DNA of 64,000 nucleotides from Methanocella_A sp049676595. Its GTDB lineage: Archaea; Halobacteriota; Methanocellia; Methanocellales; Methanocellaceae. Shown piece after piece: positions 34,152 through 43,075 of the stretch; within the stretch, counting starts at the first letter, position 1, and every line of letters begins with the position of its first letter. The position numbers and the translations under genes are program-made. The stretch lies in assembly GCF_049676595.1 (NCBI RefSeq), contig NZ_CP187259.1:1736001-1800000 (forward strand), read 5' to 3'. Under the pieces are notes generated by a model. The model searched no databases. It had not been told where the DNA came from and worked only from the letters and a program-made list of their open reading frames with translations.

Positions 34152-35089
34152 AGGCCTTTATGGCCGTTGTCCTCAAGAAACTTATTCACGTTCTGCCGGG
34201 TCGGGTACTTCGTCCAGCCCACTCCGCCTACCTTTAAGCCTGCCGTAGCCGCCCCGATTCGGGCGCAGTCTTTCAGGCTCCGCCCATAGGAGTAGGCGCT
34301 GATAAAGCCTGCGTTGAACGTGTCGCCCGCGCCTGTGGTGTCGACCACCGGGACTTTGAACGATGGTATGAACTCTGCATAGCTGCCGCTGGCCACGTAG
34401 CAGCCGTCTTTGCCCATCTTGATCGCCGCAACCTCGACGCCCATGTCCAGGAAGATCTTGGCGGCGTCCTCCGGTGAGAGTTTGTCGTTGCCGAGGATTT
34501 TTCTCGACTCGTCGATGTTCGGTAAAAAGACGTCTACCTTGGGGAGTATGTCAAAGATCGGATCGACTGTCTCTTTCGTGAAGCCTCTCGGGTCCCAGCC
34601 GGTGTCGAAAGAGACTTTAATGCCTGCCCCGTGGAGCAGGTCGATCATGTGTGCGTAGTCGTACCTCAGGCCGTCCAGCAGGAAGTAAGAAGGAAGATGC
34701 ACGATGTCCGCTTCGATGTTGGCCAGATCTATGTCGCCGATGTTGTAGCTGGCGTTCTCGCCCCGGAAAGTCACGAACGACCGCTCGATTCCCTGGACCA
34801 GCGCAACCGTAACGCCCGTCTTTTTCTCCGTCAGGCGGACGTTTTTGGTGTTCACCTTGTTATCGTCCAGCTCTACCAGTACGTAGGTGCCAAAAACATC
34901 GTCGCCTACTTTGCCGAACAGCTGGATGTCCATCCCCAGCCTGGCGCACTGCAGAGCGAAGTTAGCCGAGCAGCCTCCGCCGTGCACCTGGAAGTCCTTC
35001 GTGATGACCTGCTTCCCGAGATCGGGCATCTTGTCTATGCGGGCTATGAGGTCCACGTTCACGTCGCCGATAGTCGCTATCTTGGGCAT
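34148..35089 (-). CDS. PfkB-family sugar/nucleoside kinase
   Basis: About 313 residues from ATG 35089 (GTG 35095 also possible; AGGTG lies just before both). Signature motifs: GGGCSANFALQCARLG and VDTTGAGDTFNAGF with the catalytic Asp near residue 256. It belongs to the ribokinase superfamily; the acceptor (ribose, fructose-phosphate, nucleoside) cannot be called. Coupled to the cyclase gene downstream by a 4-bp overlap. Confidence 0.9.
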   Translation of the reverse strand: MPKIATIGDVNVDLIARIDKMPDLGKQVITKDFQVHGGGCSANFALQCARLGMDIQLFGKVGDDVFGTYVLVELDDNKVNTKNVRLTEKKTGVTVALVQGIERSFVTFRGENASYNIGDIDLANIEADIVHLPSYFLLDGLRYDYAHMIDLLHGAGIKVSFDTGWDPRGFTKETVDPIFDILPKVDVFLPNIDESRKILGNDKLSPEDAAKIFLDMGVEVAAIKMGKDGCYVASGSYAEFIPSFKVPVVDTTGAGDTFNAGFISAYSYGRSLKDCARIGAATAGLKVGGVGWTKYPTRQNVNKFLEDNGHKGL

Positions 35090-35302
35090 TGCCACACCTG
35101 TTTAATATATATCGATATCTGATAAATCTAACCGCCGCCATCCACAGAGGCGACGTCAGGCTACATGATTTTGTATCGCTGAAATACCTGTGCATGCCGG
35201 CCATGCGGCCAGAGTTTTGCGGGCACGAATGCCATACCCCATCTTCTGGTTGCCGATTGCCTAATATAGGATTAGCGCTCATGTTGTAGCCGAGGTAATG
35301 GT

Positions 35303-35920
35303 ATGGACGTGAGGTTCATTGAAGTCGTCGTCATCGGTTTCATCGGCATTCTGATGATCTACCTGACCAAGTACGTGATCAAGGGCAAAACCAGCACCGC
35401 GCTACGGCTGTGGTTTGTCTCGTTTTGTATGTATGTTGTCTACTACTGGCTTGCCGGCGGTATCTACATCATCTCCGAGGTGGAGGTTATATTCTACGCG
35501 CTACTGTGGTCGATTCCGGCTATACTGAGCTACTGGGTAGTGGGAAAGATGGCGGAAAAAGAAGGCGCGATGCCCTTCTTCAGGTGGTGGACTCCTTTCC
35601 TCATAGCCATCGTCTTCGCGCTCATTATCGACAGCGTGGCAGGAGTGGCCGGATGGTATACGTATAACCTGACCACGATGAGCACCGGGACCTTCGTCAG
35701 CCCGATCGGCGGCCTTACCATACCCGCATTACTGGTCTTCATGCTCGGCCTGATGATGGTGGGCGTCATCTTCCTCAGCGAAATCGTCTTCTACTGGCTC
35801 AAGAAAAAATACGGCGGCACCACGGCCACCTACATCCTCATCGGCCTGTCCTTCGTCGCCGGCGGCCTCGTCTGGCTCCTCACCCAGGGCTTCGTCGAAG
35901 CGGTGAAGATGCTCTCCTAA
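35303..35920 (+). CDS. Integral membrane protein, six helices
   Basis: 205 residues with about six membrane helices. GAGGTAATGGT precedes ATG 35303. There is no recognised family; a polar loop between helices 3 and 4 is basic on one side (GKMAEKEGAMPFFRWW). It stands alone before a repeat-filled gap. Confidence 0.8.
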   Translation: MDVRFIEVVVIGFIGILMIYLTKYVIKGKTSTALRLWFVSFCMYVVYYWLAGGIYIISEVEVIFYALLWSIPAILSYWVVGKMAEKEGAMPFFRWWTPFLIAIVFALIIDSVAGVAGWYTYNLTTMSTGTFVSPIGGLTIPALLVFMLGLMMVGVIFLSEIVFYWLKKKYGGTTATYILIGLSFVAGGLVWLLTQGFVEAVKMLS

Positions 35921-36017
35921 ACTCTTTTTTCTTTTTCCTTCCAACAACAGAAAAACATGTTATCGACTACGGCTATTTTGCAATAGCGCAGGAAACGATG
36001 GTATGAAGAATTTCCTA

Positions 36018-36476
36018 ACCACGGCGGCACGGCGACACGGAGACAATTGGTCTCAGTACGATCGAAAAAATTATTGAACCACGGCGGCACGGCGACACGG
36101 AGACCGTGGGGAACCGGTAAAAGGGAGCCTTTTTAGTCCACGGCGACACTGAGACAGCGCATTAACCAAACGATGCTAGCTGACCAATCGTTTCTGCCTG
36201 TATATCTGATTAATAGCCTGAAATCTTAACTACTTCGCGGAATCCTGACCGGTGTTGAGGAGATGCGGGAAATATAATTGTCGCCGTGCTACCAGCCCGC
36301 CGTGTCGCCGCGGATCAAAAAAGAGGGTCTTGCTATTCGGGTACGGTTGTCGCCGTGTCGCCGTGTCGCCGTGGTTTAACTAACCATCCTGCCATCGTTT
36401 CTAGAATGGTCTTTGTGCCGCCGTGGTTAGAACATCTGCTCTCCAGTTATCAAGATAAGGGGCCGTGTCGCCGTGG
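36018..36476. repeat. Long inverted repeat of 8-mer (CACGGCGG-type) units, copy 2
   Basis: CCACGGCGGCACGGCGACAC blocks at 36018-36160 face GTGTCGCCGTG blocks at 36270-36476. The middle differs from that of the copies at 5538 and 57532. It occupies most of the 617-bp gap between the membrane protein and FrhB-like genes, and no gene is visible there. Confidence 0.8.
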
Positions 36477-36537
36477 TGCACTAAGAGTAGTTTGTGTTAT
36501 AATGGTTGAAAATGGTAGAAAAATGTTTGAGAATGGC

Positions 36538-37569
36538 TTACTGTAAGCCATTCCTCTTAAGCTTGAGCTTGCCGACTTTCTCTATGGCCACGGAGTCGAC
36601 GCCGGGGACTGTTTCTATGAACTGCATGTCCAGGGCGATCTCGAACAGGCCGAGGCCTACGGCGGATCTGACGATGACGGTGCTCAGGCCGGGTTTGCTG
36701 CCGACACTGCCGACGCTGATGTCTGCCGACTTTGAGGTGAAGTCCGGGCATACTTTGCAGCCTTTGCGGACGTAGTCTCCCAGGCTCGACAGGGGGAGCT
36801 GCTTGACTTCGCCGCCCCTGAGGGTGACGGTCATCTTGCCTTCTCCGGCGTTCATCTTAGTGATCCGCCAGGTCGGGACGCCGAGGCGCTTCGAGACTTC
36901 TTCGACCATTGCATCGTCGAAGACTTCGAAGCAGAACAGCCCGATGGCAAATCTTACTTTTTTGGCCAGCTTCATCGCATACTCATTGGTCGAAGCCCGG
37001 AGCAGGCCTATGGACTGAATTGCGCAGGGGGTGCCGACCACGGCTACGCTGCGAATACTGTCATCGCTTGCGACCGTCTTCAGCGCTTCGAGGACGCCGT
37101 TGGAATCGTATTTGCTGCCTGCTGCTTTGCTCAGGTCTTCGGGGTAATAAGCGATCATCGGGTGGGCTTTCTGTATCCAGCGGTCGGACCCCATCACCAG
37201 CGCGCAGTCTACGAGGCCCTCTTCGAGGGCTGCGGTCAGGAGAGCCGTGACGACTCCGCCGTTCTGGGCGCGCTCTACTTCGACTCCTGCCCTGGCGCTC
37301 TTGATGTCCAGGTACGGGCCGATGATCTCGGTAGACCGGAAGGCCGCATAGTTAGCCGGTGTTCTCGGGCACACTTCCAGGCACGCCTTGCAGTCCACGC
37401 ACGGGGTGAACTGGTAGGGCTTGTGCTCCTTGCCGTCGAAGGCAAGCGTGTTGCCCGGACATACGGTGATGCACGCTCTGCAGCCTGCACATATGTCCTT
37501 TTTCCAGACCGACTCTTCGAGCTCCTTGTATGGGAGAACAGACGGCTTCGATGATGCGTTGCTATGCAT
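36538..37569 (-). CDS. FrhB-like coenzyme F420 hydrogenase/dehydrogenase beta subunit protein
   Basis: About 343 residues. Two [4Fe-4S] motifs open the protein (CAGCRACITVCP and CVDCKACLEVCP, about residues 28-70). The FrhB fold follows, with AQNGGVVTALLTAALEEG, GTPCAIQS, FAIGLFCFEVF and a further cluster-type KGCKVCPDF. FrhB-family proteins bind FAD and pass electrons between F420 and iron-sulfur centres. It is a lone gene, so its partner (sulfite reductase, glutamate synthase-like, hydrogenase) is unclear. ATG 37569 follows AAGGTG; GTG 37578 overlaps that site. Confidence 0.88.
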   Translation of the reverse strand: MHSNASSKPSVLPYKELEESVWKKDICAGCRACITVCPGNTLAFDGKEHKPYQFTPCVDCKACLEVCPRTPANYAAFRSTEIIGPYLDIKSARAGVEVERAQNGGVVTALLTAALEEGLVDCALVMGSDRWIQKAHPMIAYYPEDLSKAAGSKYDSNGVLEALKTVASDDSIRSVAVVGTPCAIQSIGLLRASTNEYAMKLAKKVRFAIGLFCFEVFDDAMVEEVSKRLGVPTWRITKMNAGEGKMTVTLRGGEVKQLPLSSLGDYVRKGCKVCPDFTSKSADISVGSVGSKPGLSTVIVRSAVGLGLFEIALDMQFIETVPGVDSVAIEKVGKLKLKRNGLQ

Positions 37570-37776
37570 GTCCGGCACCTTTATAAGTATGTATGGGTAA
37601 TTCTATTCCTTCTTTACTGTGTACGTATATAACTCTTATCACGTAGCAGGCGGTTATAATGTGCCGCAGCCGACTGCGATGCAGTCGGCGACTGTGATCG
37701 AGTCTGTCTTCATAAATCGAGTCTGATGCTTCCCCAATTAATCTTCTCTAAGCTTGAGCATAATAAGTAATATTCC

Positions 37777-38083
37777 ATGAAAAATTGTGAGTCGGTGAGG
37801 TGTTGAGAGGTCTGCGGGGAGGTAGGGGAGTCACCGGGAGTACGGGAGGATTTTCAAACTGGGAGGTCAGGGAGGTTGGGAGGTCTGAGAGAAGGTGGTA
37901 GAGTACCCGGAGGCAAAAGAGAATTAACCTATCATATAATAATCCTCTCAAACCTTTCCACCCTCTCGATCCTCCTCTCGGACCTCTGTGACCGACACGG
38001 AGGTGTCCCTTGCCGATCTCTAACCTCCCAGCTTGAAAATCCTCCCCCGCCTCCCGGGACCTCCCCGACCCCCAAGTTTTCAT
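37777..38083. repeat. Purine/pyrimidine inverted repeat with GGGAGGT units
   Basis: The left arm is purine-rich with GGGAGGT and GGGAGGA units, the right arm is its inverse. The 24 bases at 37844-37867 and 38023-38046 match as reverse complements with one difference, and the outermost ATGAAAAATTG (37777) pairs with CAAGTTTTCAT (38083). No gene is credible inside or in the flanks of this gap (37579-38309). Confidence 0.8.
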
Positions 38084-38309
38084 TTCCGCTACTTGAAAAT
38101 CCAGCTTTCATGATCGAATCATATGATTGCGCTCAGCCGGTTGAGTAGTTAAGGAAGGTGTTAAGAGGTTTTTGTGGTATGGGTGGGTTGCTTCATTGCG
38201 CAATCAATGGTTTACTTAGTTAGAAGTATACATATCATTTCTCGCTGAATAATCAAACTATCAGCCTTAGGTGCACGATCTGTTAGATGAAAAAATGTCC
38301 GGGCAGGAA

Positions 38310-38510
38310 CTATTTCTTGCCCGACTTCTGGCCGAGCATTTTAAAAAACCACAGGGCCAGCCAGGTAGAGATTCCGCAGGAAGCCAGTATTGCTACTATC
38401 GAGGCCACCAGCAGTACTGTAATACATATGGCGCCCCCGCAGCACATGGCAGTGGCAGGGTCGATAGTCGGTGTCGGTGTAACCAGGATGATACCTCTGC
38501 GATACTCCAA
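38310..38510 (-). CDS. Possible small membrane protein
   Basis: 66 residues from a TTG start, with one or two hydrophobic helices (CITVLLVASIVAILASC and STWLALWFF) and a basic end. No ribosome site stands out, so the start and even the gene are uncertain. It lies in line with two further membrane-protein genes on the same strand. Confidence 0.4.
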   Translation of the reverse strand: MEYRRGIILVTPTPTIDPATAMCCGGAICITVLLVASIVAILASCGISTWLALWFFKMLGQKSGKK

Positions 38511-38591
38511 TAGCTCTTATCATCTATCAAGTTTACCCGGTCAGGAAAAACATTGGCTGCGAGTCATCCAGTTCCCAATTGTCACTCTACT

Positions 38592-38813
38592 CTACCGCCG
38601 AAGGCGAGCCGCTGCCGCTCTGGCGCAGAAGAGCAGGAGAAATATGGCGAACGACAGGCCGAACGAGAGCATGAACAGAGTGAGGCGAGGCAAGTGATAT
38701 ATGTATCCGCACGTCAGGCCGATCGCAAACCCGGCTATTAGTGAGAATACTGTAATCATCAGGAGTTCAATTAGCTCCCGCTGGTCCGATGCCGGTTCAT
38801 CTCTTGCGGTCAT
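38592..38813 (-). CDS. Small membrane protein, two helices
   Basis: 73 residues: a charged N-terminal 17 residues, then two hydrophobic helices (LLMITVFSLIAGFAIGL, FMLSFGLSFAIFLLLF) joined by a short loop, and a basic tail. ATG 38813. No family recognised. Confidence 0.6.
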   Translation of the reverse strand: MTARDEPASDQRELIELLMITVFSLIAGFAIGLTCGYIYHLPRLTLFMLSFGLSFAIFLLLFCARAAAARLRR

Positions 38814-38901
38814 AAGTCCAATCTCGCTGTTATGGGTTACTGTAATTTGATAAATAGTTGGCAGTCTATCCTATCAGAAGAGCAGCTATAACATTCTCAA
38901 T

Positions 38902-39498
38902 TCAGCCTTTGATCTTGTTGGCCGGCACGTACTCTCTGACCATTGTTTCGGCCTGGCTAAAGTTGTCGGGCGTACAGTATAGTGCGATTGGCCCGACCAG
39001 CATTTTCGGCCTGACATAAAGTACCCGCTGCCTGCGGTGGATCTTCACACTTCTCACCTCATTCCAGCTGATGAAAAGAGCCTCCTGCGACTTTGCGATC
39101 ATGCCGGCGCCTGCCGTGTTTAAGGAACCGGCTAAGATTCCTGCCGCAACGATGCCGCTGTTTATCGTCTTCGATCGTTTTCCGGCTTCGTACCCGATTC
39201 CCTTGCTGTTGATGCTGAACTCCGCTACAGGGCCTCCGAGGGTGAGGGCCCACAGGACGAGTACCGCGATAGCCAGGAGCGCAAGCATGATACAAAGTAC
39301 CAGGCCCGCTACCTGCAGGAGGGCCCACAGGTCTTCACCGCCTGTGGCCACTGCGATGATCAGGAAAAAGATGATCATAGAACCTACTAATACGACAGCC
39401 AGGTCTCTCCAGAGCACCAGGTTGTTGATTAGTGGAACTTTTCTGCGCCATCGCAGCTCGGTATGGACGCTTTCTGTTCTTTGTTCGCCGTTCAACAT
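38902..39498 (-). CDS. Membrane protein with PH-like C-terminal domain
   Basis: About 198 residues. Two hydrophobic helices (about 33-55 and 62-90) are followed by a beta-rich domain ending FISWNEVRSVKIHRRQRVLYVRP, a pattern seen in bacterial PH-like (bPH/YcxB) domains behind paired helices. ATG 39498 follows GGAGAAA closely; GTG 39507 is an alternative. Function unknown. Confidence 0.7.
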   Translation of the reverse strand: MLNGEQRTESVHTELRWRRKVPLINNLVLWRDLAVVLVGSMIIFFLIIAVATGGEDLWALLQVAGLVLCIMLALLAIAVLVLWALTLGGPVAEFSINSKGIGYEAGKRSKTINSGIVAAGILAGSLNTAGAGMIAKSQEALFISWNEVRSVKIHRRQRVLYVRPKMLVGPIALYCTPDNFSQAETMVREYVPANKIKG

Positions 39499-39641
39499 TT
39501 TCTCCACTATCGTAATTCTCTGGGTTATACTTCAAAATGTCGGATAAATCCTGATTATGATCTCTGCACATGGCTATTCTCCGCGGAATCTCCGGGAAAG
39601 AACAAATGACCCGGTTTGTCTCATAATAACGGGGGAAGAAC

Positions 39642-40118
39642 ATGGAACATTACATTATTCAGGAGATGTCAGCCTCCGATCACGATCAGGTCTGCTCTAT
39701 TTTCAGGGGTGGCATGGCCAGCGGCGATCTAGTGCTGGATGCGGATGATCCGGCAGAATGGATGGATCTCGAACGAGGCGAAAACCTGGTAGCCAAGCTT
39801 GATGATAAAGTGGTCGGCTGGGTGATTGTGACTCCTTTAGAGGAGGCGGAGTTACCGCAGGGTGTTGCCCGGGTGGGCGTTTTCGTAGACCCCGAGTACC
39901 GGGGCAAAGGCATCGGCCGGCTGCTGCTGAACTCGGCTATTCAGTACTCGGGCGAACAGGGCATCAGCTCGCTGATCTGCGGTGTCGTCCCTGCCAACCT
40001 GCCAGCGGTGATGCTGCACAAGTCCTGTGGCTTTAAGGCGCTGGGCATGCTCCGGGAAGCCGGTAAGTGCAGGGGCAGTAAGCGGGATGCCGTTTTACTG
40101 CAGCATACCTATGCTTGA
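39642..40118 (+). CDS. GNAT acetyltransferase
   Basis: 158 residues. The acetyl-CoA loop is visible as VDPEYRGKGIGRLLLNSAI (about 88-106), with the rest resembling phosphinothricin-type N-acetyltransferases. The acceptor is unknown. GGGGGAAG lies before ATG 39642. Confidence 0.9.
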   Translation: MEHYIIQEMSASDHDQVCSIFRGGMASGDLVLDADDPAEWMDLERGENLVAKLDDKVVGWVIVTPLEEAELPQGVARVGVFVDPEYRGKGIGRLLLNSAIQYSGEQGISSLICGVVPANLPAVMLHKSCGFKALGMLREAGKCRGSKRDAVLLQHTYA

Positions 40119-40294
40119 ACAGAGTACTTAAAATGTATCCAGTTGCAGGTACGGACACATAACCTATTCATCAGCAAGTCTGTCCTGCAAGAGCTTTTTT
40201 ACTTGATCCCGGGGGCGCCAGCTCTGTTCAGCGGCGGAGCCTGACCGGGTATGCTTAATATTTTGAACCTTAATACTAACCATGCGGTATTATC

Positions 40295-41170
40295 ATGGTA
40301 TCTCATCCAATGTATACGCTCGATGTCTTCGCCGAAGAGCGATATGCCGGAAACCAGCTTGCTGTCTTCCGCAAAGCGGCCGATCTCTCGACTGAAACTA
40401 TGCAGAAGATCGCCCGGGAGATGAACTACTCGGAAACCACCTTCATCCTGTCCGACACTCCCCGGGAGGGCGGCTACGACGCGAGAATCTTTACTCCCGA
40501 GGAAGAGCTTCCTTTCGCTGGCCATCCGACACTGGGCACTGCCTACGTAATTCTTAACGAGATCATGGATACGCCCGGAACTCAGGTTAAGTTGAACCTG
40601 AAAGTCGGCCAGATACCCGTCTCAGTGCAGCCTGACGGCGTACTCTGGATGGACCAGAAGCCTCCTGTCTTCGGGAGGACCTTCGAAGCGGCGGAAGTAG
40701 CACGGGTACTTGGCTTAGATGCATGCGACCTCGACCCGAGGTTCCCGGTGCAGGAAGTGTCGACCGGCCTGCCCTTCGTGATAGCAGCCCTGCAGAGCAA
40801 CGGCGCCCTCCGGCGGGCAAAGCGGAACATTGCTGCTTTCGAGGCTTTTTCTAAGACGCACGGGAGGGACATGATCTACCTGTTCTCCGCCGAGCCCCGG
40901 AGCACCGAAAATCAACTCTCTGCCCGCATGTTCACCATCTTCCAGACGATGCCCGAAGATCCTGCCACCGGCAGCGCCTGCGGGTGTCTCGGCGGCTACC
41001 TGGTCGAGCACAGGTATTTCGGTGGAGATACAGTTGACGTGCGGGTAGAGCAGGGGTACGAAATCGATCGGCCGTCCCTGCTGCGGCTGAAGGCTTCCAG
41101 AACGCCTGGTCACATCGCAGTACAGGTGGGTGGCAAAGTTATTATGGTCTCTAAAGGCCAGTTACTCTAA
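40295..41170 (+). CDS. PhzF-family protein
   Basis: 291 residues, usual length for PhzF-type isomerases/epimerase-like proteins. Motifs: YAGNQLAVF, MNYSETTFIL (Glu general base), LPFAGHPTLGTAY, and DPATGSACGCLG. The family's housekeeping reaction is not known. A TTAATATTTT about 36 bp before the start may be a TATA box, giving a near-leaderless message. The next genes follow on the same strand with short gaps. Confidence 0.92.
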   Translation: MVSHPMYTLDVFAEERYAGNQLAVFRKAADLSTETMQKIAREMNYSETTFILSDTPREGGYDARIFTPEEELPFAGHPTLGTAYVILNEIMDTPGTQVKLNLKVGQIPVSVQPDGVLWMDQKPPVFGRTFEAAEVARVLGLDACDLDPRFPVQEVSTGLPFVIAALQSNGALRRAKRNIAAFEAFSKTHGRDMIYLFSAEPRSTENQLSARMFTIFQTMPEDPATGSACGCLGGYLVEHRYFGGDTVDVRVEQGYEIDRPSLLRLKASRTPGHIAVQVGGKVIMVSKGQLL

Positions 41171-41182
41171 CAGAGGTATCAC

Positions 41183-41632
41183 ATGAGTGGCGATGCAAAA
41201 AGCAAGAGCGACCTTGCGGTCGACTGTTTCAAATCCGGCTTCAACTGCTCGCAGTCAGTTTTTACTGCGTTTTCCGGAGATGCAGGCCTCGACTCTGACA
41301 CGGCCTTAAAAGTAGCTACCGCCTTTGGCGGCGGGATTGCCAGCACTGGCAGCGTCTGCGGTGCAGTATCCGGGGGGCTCATGGCCATCGGGCTCAAATA
41401 CGGCCGGTGCACGATAGAAGACCTGAAAGCCAAGGAAAAGACCTACGAGCTATCCCGGCAGTTCATGAACGAGTTTAAGGCTCGCCACGGATCTGTGATT
41501 TGTAAGGAGATCCTGGGCTGCGACCTGAACACTCCCGAGGGCAAGGCTGAGTTTAACAGCAAGAACCTGATCAACGTCACGTGCGCCGGGTGTGTCCGGG
41601 ATTCCGTGCAGATACTCGAAAAGTTATTGTGA
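41183..41632 (+). CDS. C_GCAxxG_C_C family redox protein
   Basis: 149 residues. The family motif is clear: FNCSQSV, then FGGGIASTGSVCGAVSGG, then CKEILGCDL and CAGCVRD. Members are small cysteine-rich proteins thought to be redox-active. AGAGGTATC precedes ATG. It starts 12 bp after the PhzF gene. Confidence 0.92.
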   Translation: MSGDAKSKSDLAVDCFKSGFNCSQSVFTAFSGDAGLDSDTALKVATAFGGGIASTGSVCGAVSGGLMAIGLKYGRCTIEDLKAKEKTYELSRQFMNEFKARHGSVICKEILGCDLNTPEGKAEFNSKNLINVTCAGCVRDSVQILEKLL

Positions 41633-41662
41633 GACAAAACCTTACAGAATGAGGAGGTTAAC

Positions 41663-42367
41663 ATGCGCCTGCACTACCTTCAGCACGTCCCGTTCGAAAA
41701 TATCGCCAATATCCAGGTATGGGCTAAGAATAAAGGCCACACAGTCACTAAGACCGTACTCTACTACGACGAAGCGCTCCCTGACCTGAAAAGCTTCGAC
41801 TGGCTCATCGTCATGGGCGGCCCTATGAACATCTACGAAGAGAAGGACTACCCGTGGCTGGCCCGGGAGAAGAAGTTCATCAAGGAGGCCATCGACGCCG
41901 GAAAGCTGGTCCTGGGGGTTTGCCTCGGGGCGCAGATGATCGCCGATGTGCTCGGCGCTAAGGTGACACCCGGCAAGGAAAAGGAGATCGGGTGGTACGA
42001 GGCTGTGAAAACGCCTGAAGGTAAAGCCTCTCCTGTTTTCAAGGCTCTGCCGGACAAATTCATGGCTTTCCACTGGCACGGAGACACCTTCGGCATCCCG
42101 GCAGGCGCGAAGAGGCTTGCCAGTAGCGAGGCCTGCGAGAACCAGGCGTTCGAGTACAACAACGGGAAAGTACTGGCCTTACAGTTCCACCTCGAATCGT
42201 CGGACGACAGCATCAACCGTCTCGCAAAAAACTGCGGGGACGAGCTGGTCGACGGTAAGCACATCCAGAAGAAGCCACAGCTGGTCGGGCAGGGCGAGAA
42301 GCTCCAGGCAATTTACAATCATATGTGCGTACTGCTGGACGCGATGGAAAAGGCTGGAAAACCTTGA
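41663..42367 (+). CDS. Class I glutamine amidotransferase (GMP-synthase-like domain)
   Basis: 234 residues. The catalytic triad is visible: Cys87 in GVCLGAQ, His176 and Glu178 in FHLES. It is a lone GATase domain without a synthase partner, so it may hydrolyse gamma-glutamyl compounds. A strong GAGGAGGTTAAC precedes ATG 41663. The next gene overlaps its stop. Confidence 0.92.
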   Translation: MRLHYLQHVPFENIANIQVWAKNKGHTVTKTVLYYDEALPDLKSFDWLIVMGGPMNIYEEKDYPWLAREKKFIKEAIDAGKLVLGVCLGAQMIADVLGAKVTPGKEKEIGWYEAVKTPEGKASPVFKALPDKFMAFHWHGDTFGIPAGAKRLASSEACENQAFEYNNGKVLALQFHLESSDDSINRLAKNCGDELVDGKHIQKKPQLVGQGEKLQAIYNHMCVLLDAMEKAGKP

Positions 42368-42903
42368 ACGACGAGCCCTGCCTGACAATCCGCGAGGCGG
42401 CCGCCTGCGATGCTGCCGCCATGGCCGGTATCAAGGTAGATACCTGGCGGGTTGCCTACAGAGGCATTATCTCAGACGAGTACCTGGATGCTCTCTCGTA
42501 TGCCGAAGTGGAAGGGCGCTTCAGGAACGTTATCAGCGTTCCCGGCCCCGGCGAGCAGTTCATGGTCGCTGAAGCCGGCGGCAAAGTGATCGGCTTCGTC
42601 ATCTTCGGCCCGGAGCGGGCGGTAGCGGCGGAAAGCCGGGGCGAAGTCTACGCCGTATATGTGCGGCCGGAGCATCACGGCCGGGGAGTCGGGCGAAAGC
42701 TCATGGTCGCCGCAGCCTGCCGGCTGATGGAGCAGGGCATGCGCTCGCTGACTGTGTGGACGCTGGATCAGGCCAGATCCAGGCACTTTTACGAGCGCCT
42801 CGGGGGCCGAATGGCGAGCTCTAAAACTGCGCACATCGGGGGCGCTGGCTATGTGCATGTAGCCTATTGCTGGTCGGATATGCGCCTTTGTTTTGAACCA
42901 TAA
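42364..42903 (+). CDS. GNAT acetyltransferase
   Basis: About 179 residues. TTG 42364 overlaps the upstream stop as TTGA, with GGAAA before it, and places the start just before the conserved LTIREAAACDAAAMAGI. The acetyl-CoA loop VRPEHHGRGVGRKLMVAA follows, then FYERLGG. Acceptor unknown. An in-frame ATG upstream at 42325 would overlap the amidotransferase by 43 bp and is less likely. Confidence 0.85.
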   Translation: MNDEPCLTIREAAACDAAAMAGIKVDTWRVAYRGIISDEYLDALSYAEVEGRFRNVISVPGPGEQFMVAEAGGKVIGFVIFGPERAVAAESRGEVYAVYVRPEHHGRGVGRKLMVAAACRLMEQGMRSLTVWTLDQARSRHFYERLGGRMASSKTAHIGGAGYVHVAYCWSDMRLCFEP

Positions 42904-42997
42904 GCCTATCTTTTATTTATGTTGCATCGGCCGCACAGGTTCGGCTCAATTTTTTAGACAACATCTTACATGATTATGATCATTTGTGAAACTTTTT

Positions 42998-43035
42998 AGA
43001 CGGTCCGGCAGGGTTTACATCCTGCCGGACTGTCT
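42998..43035. repeat. 15-bp hairpin before the aminotransferase
   Basis: AGACGGTCCGGCAGG pairs along its full length (one wobble) with CCTGCCGGACTGTCT across an 8-base loop. It lies between the acetyltransferase and aminotransferase genes, 41 bp before the latter's ATG, so it may end one transcript or sit in the leader of the next. There is no strong T-run after it. Confidence 0.6.
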
Positions 43036-43075
43036 AATATGTTTCAAGAATGACCGTAATAATACAGGTGTTACT

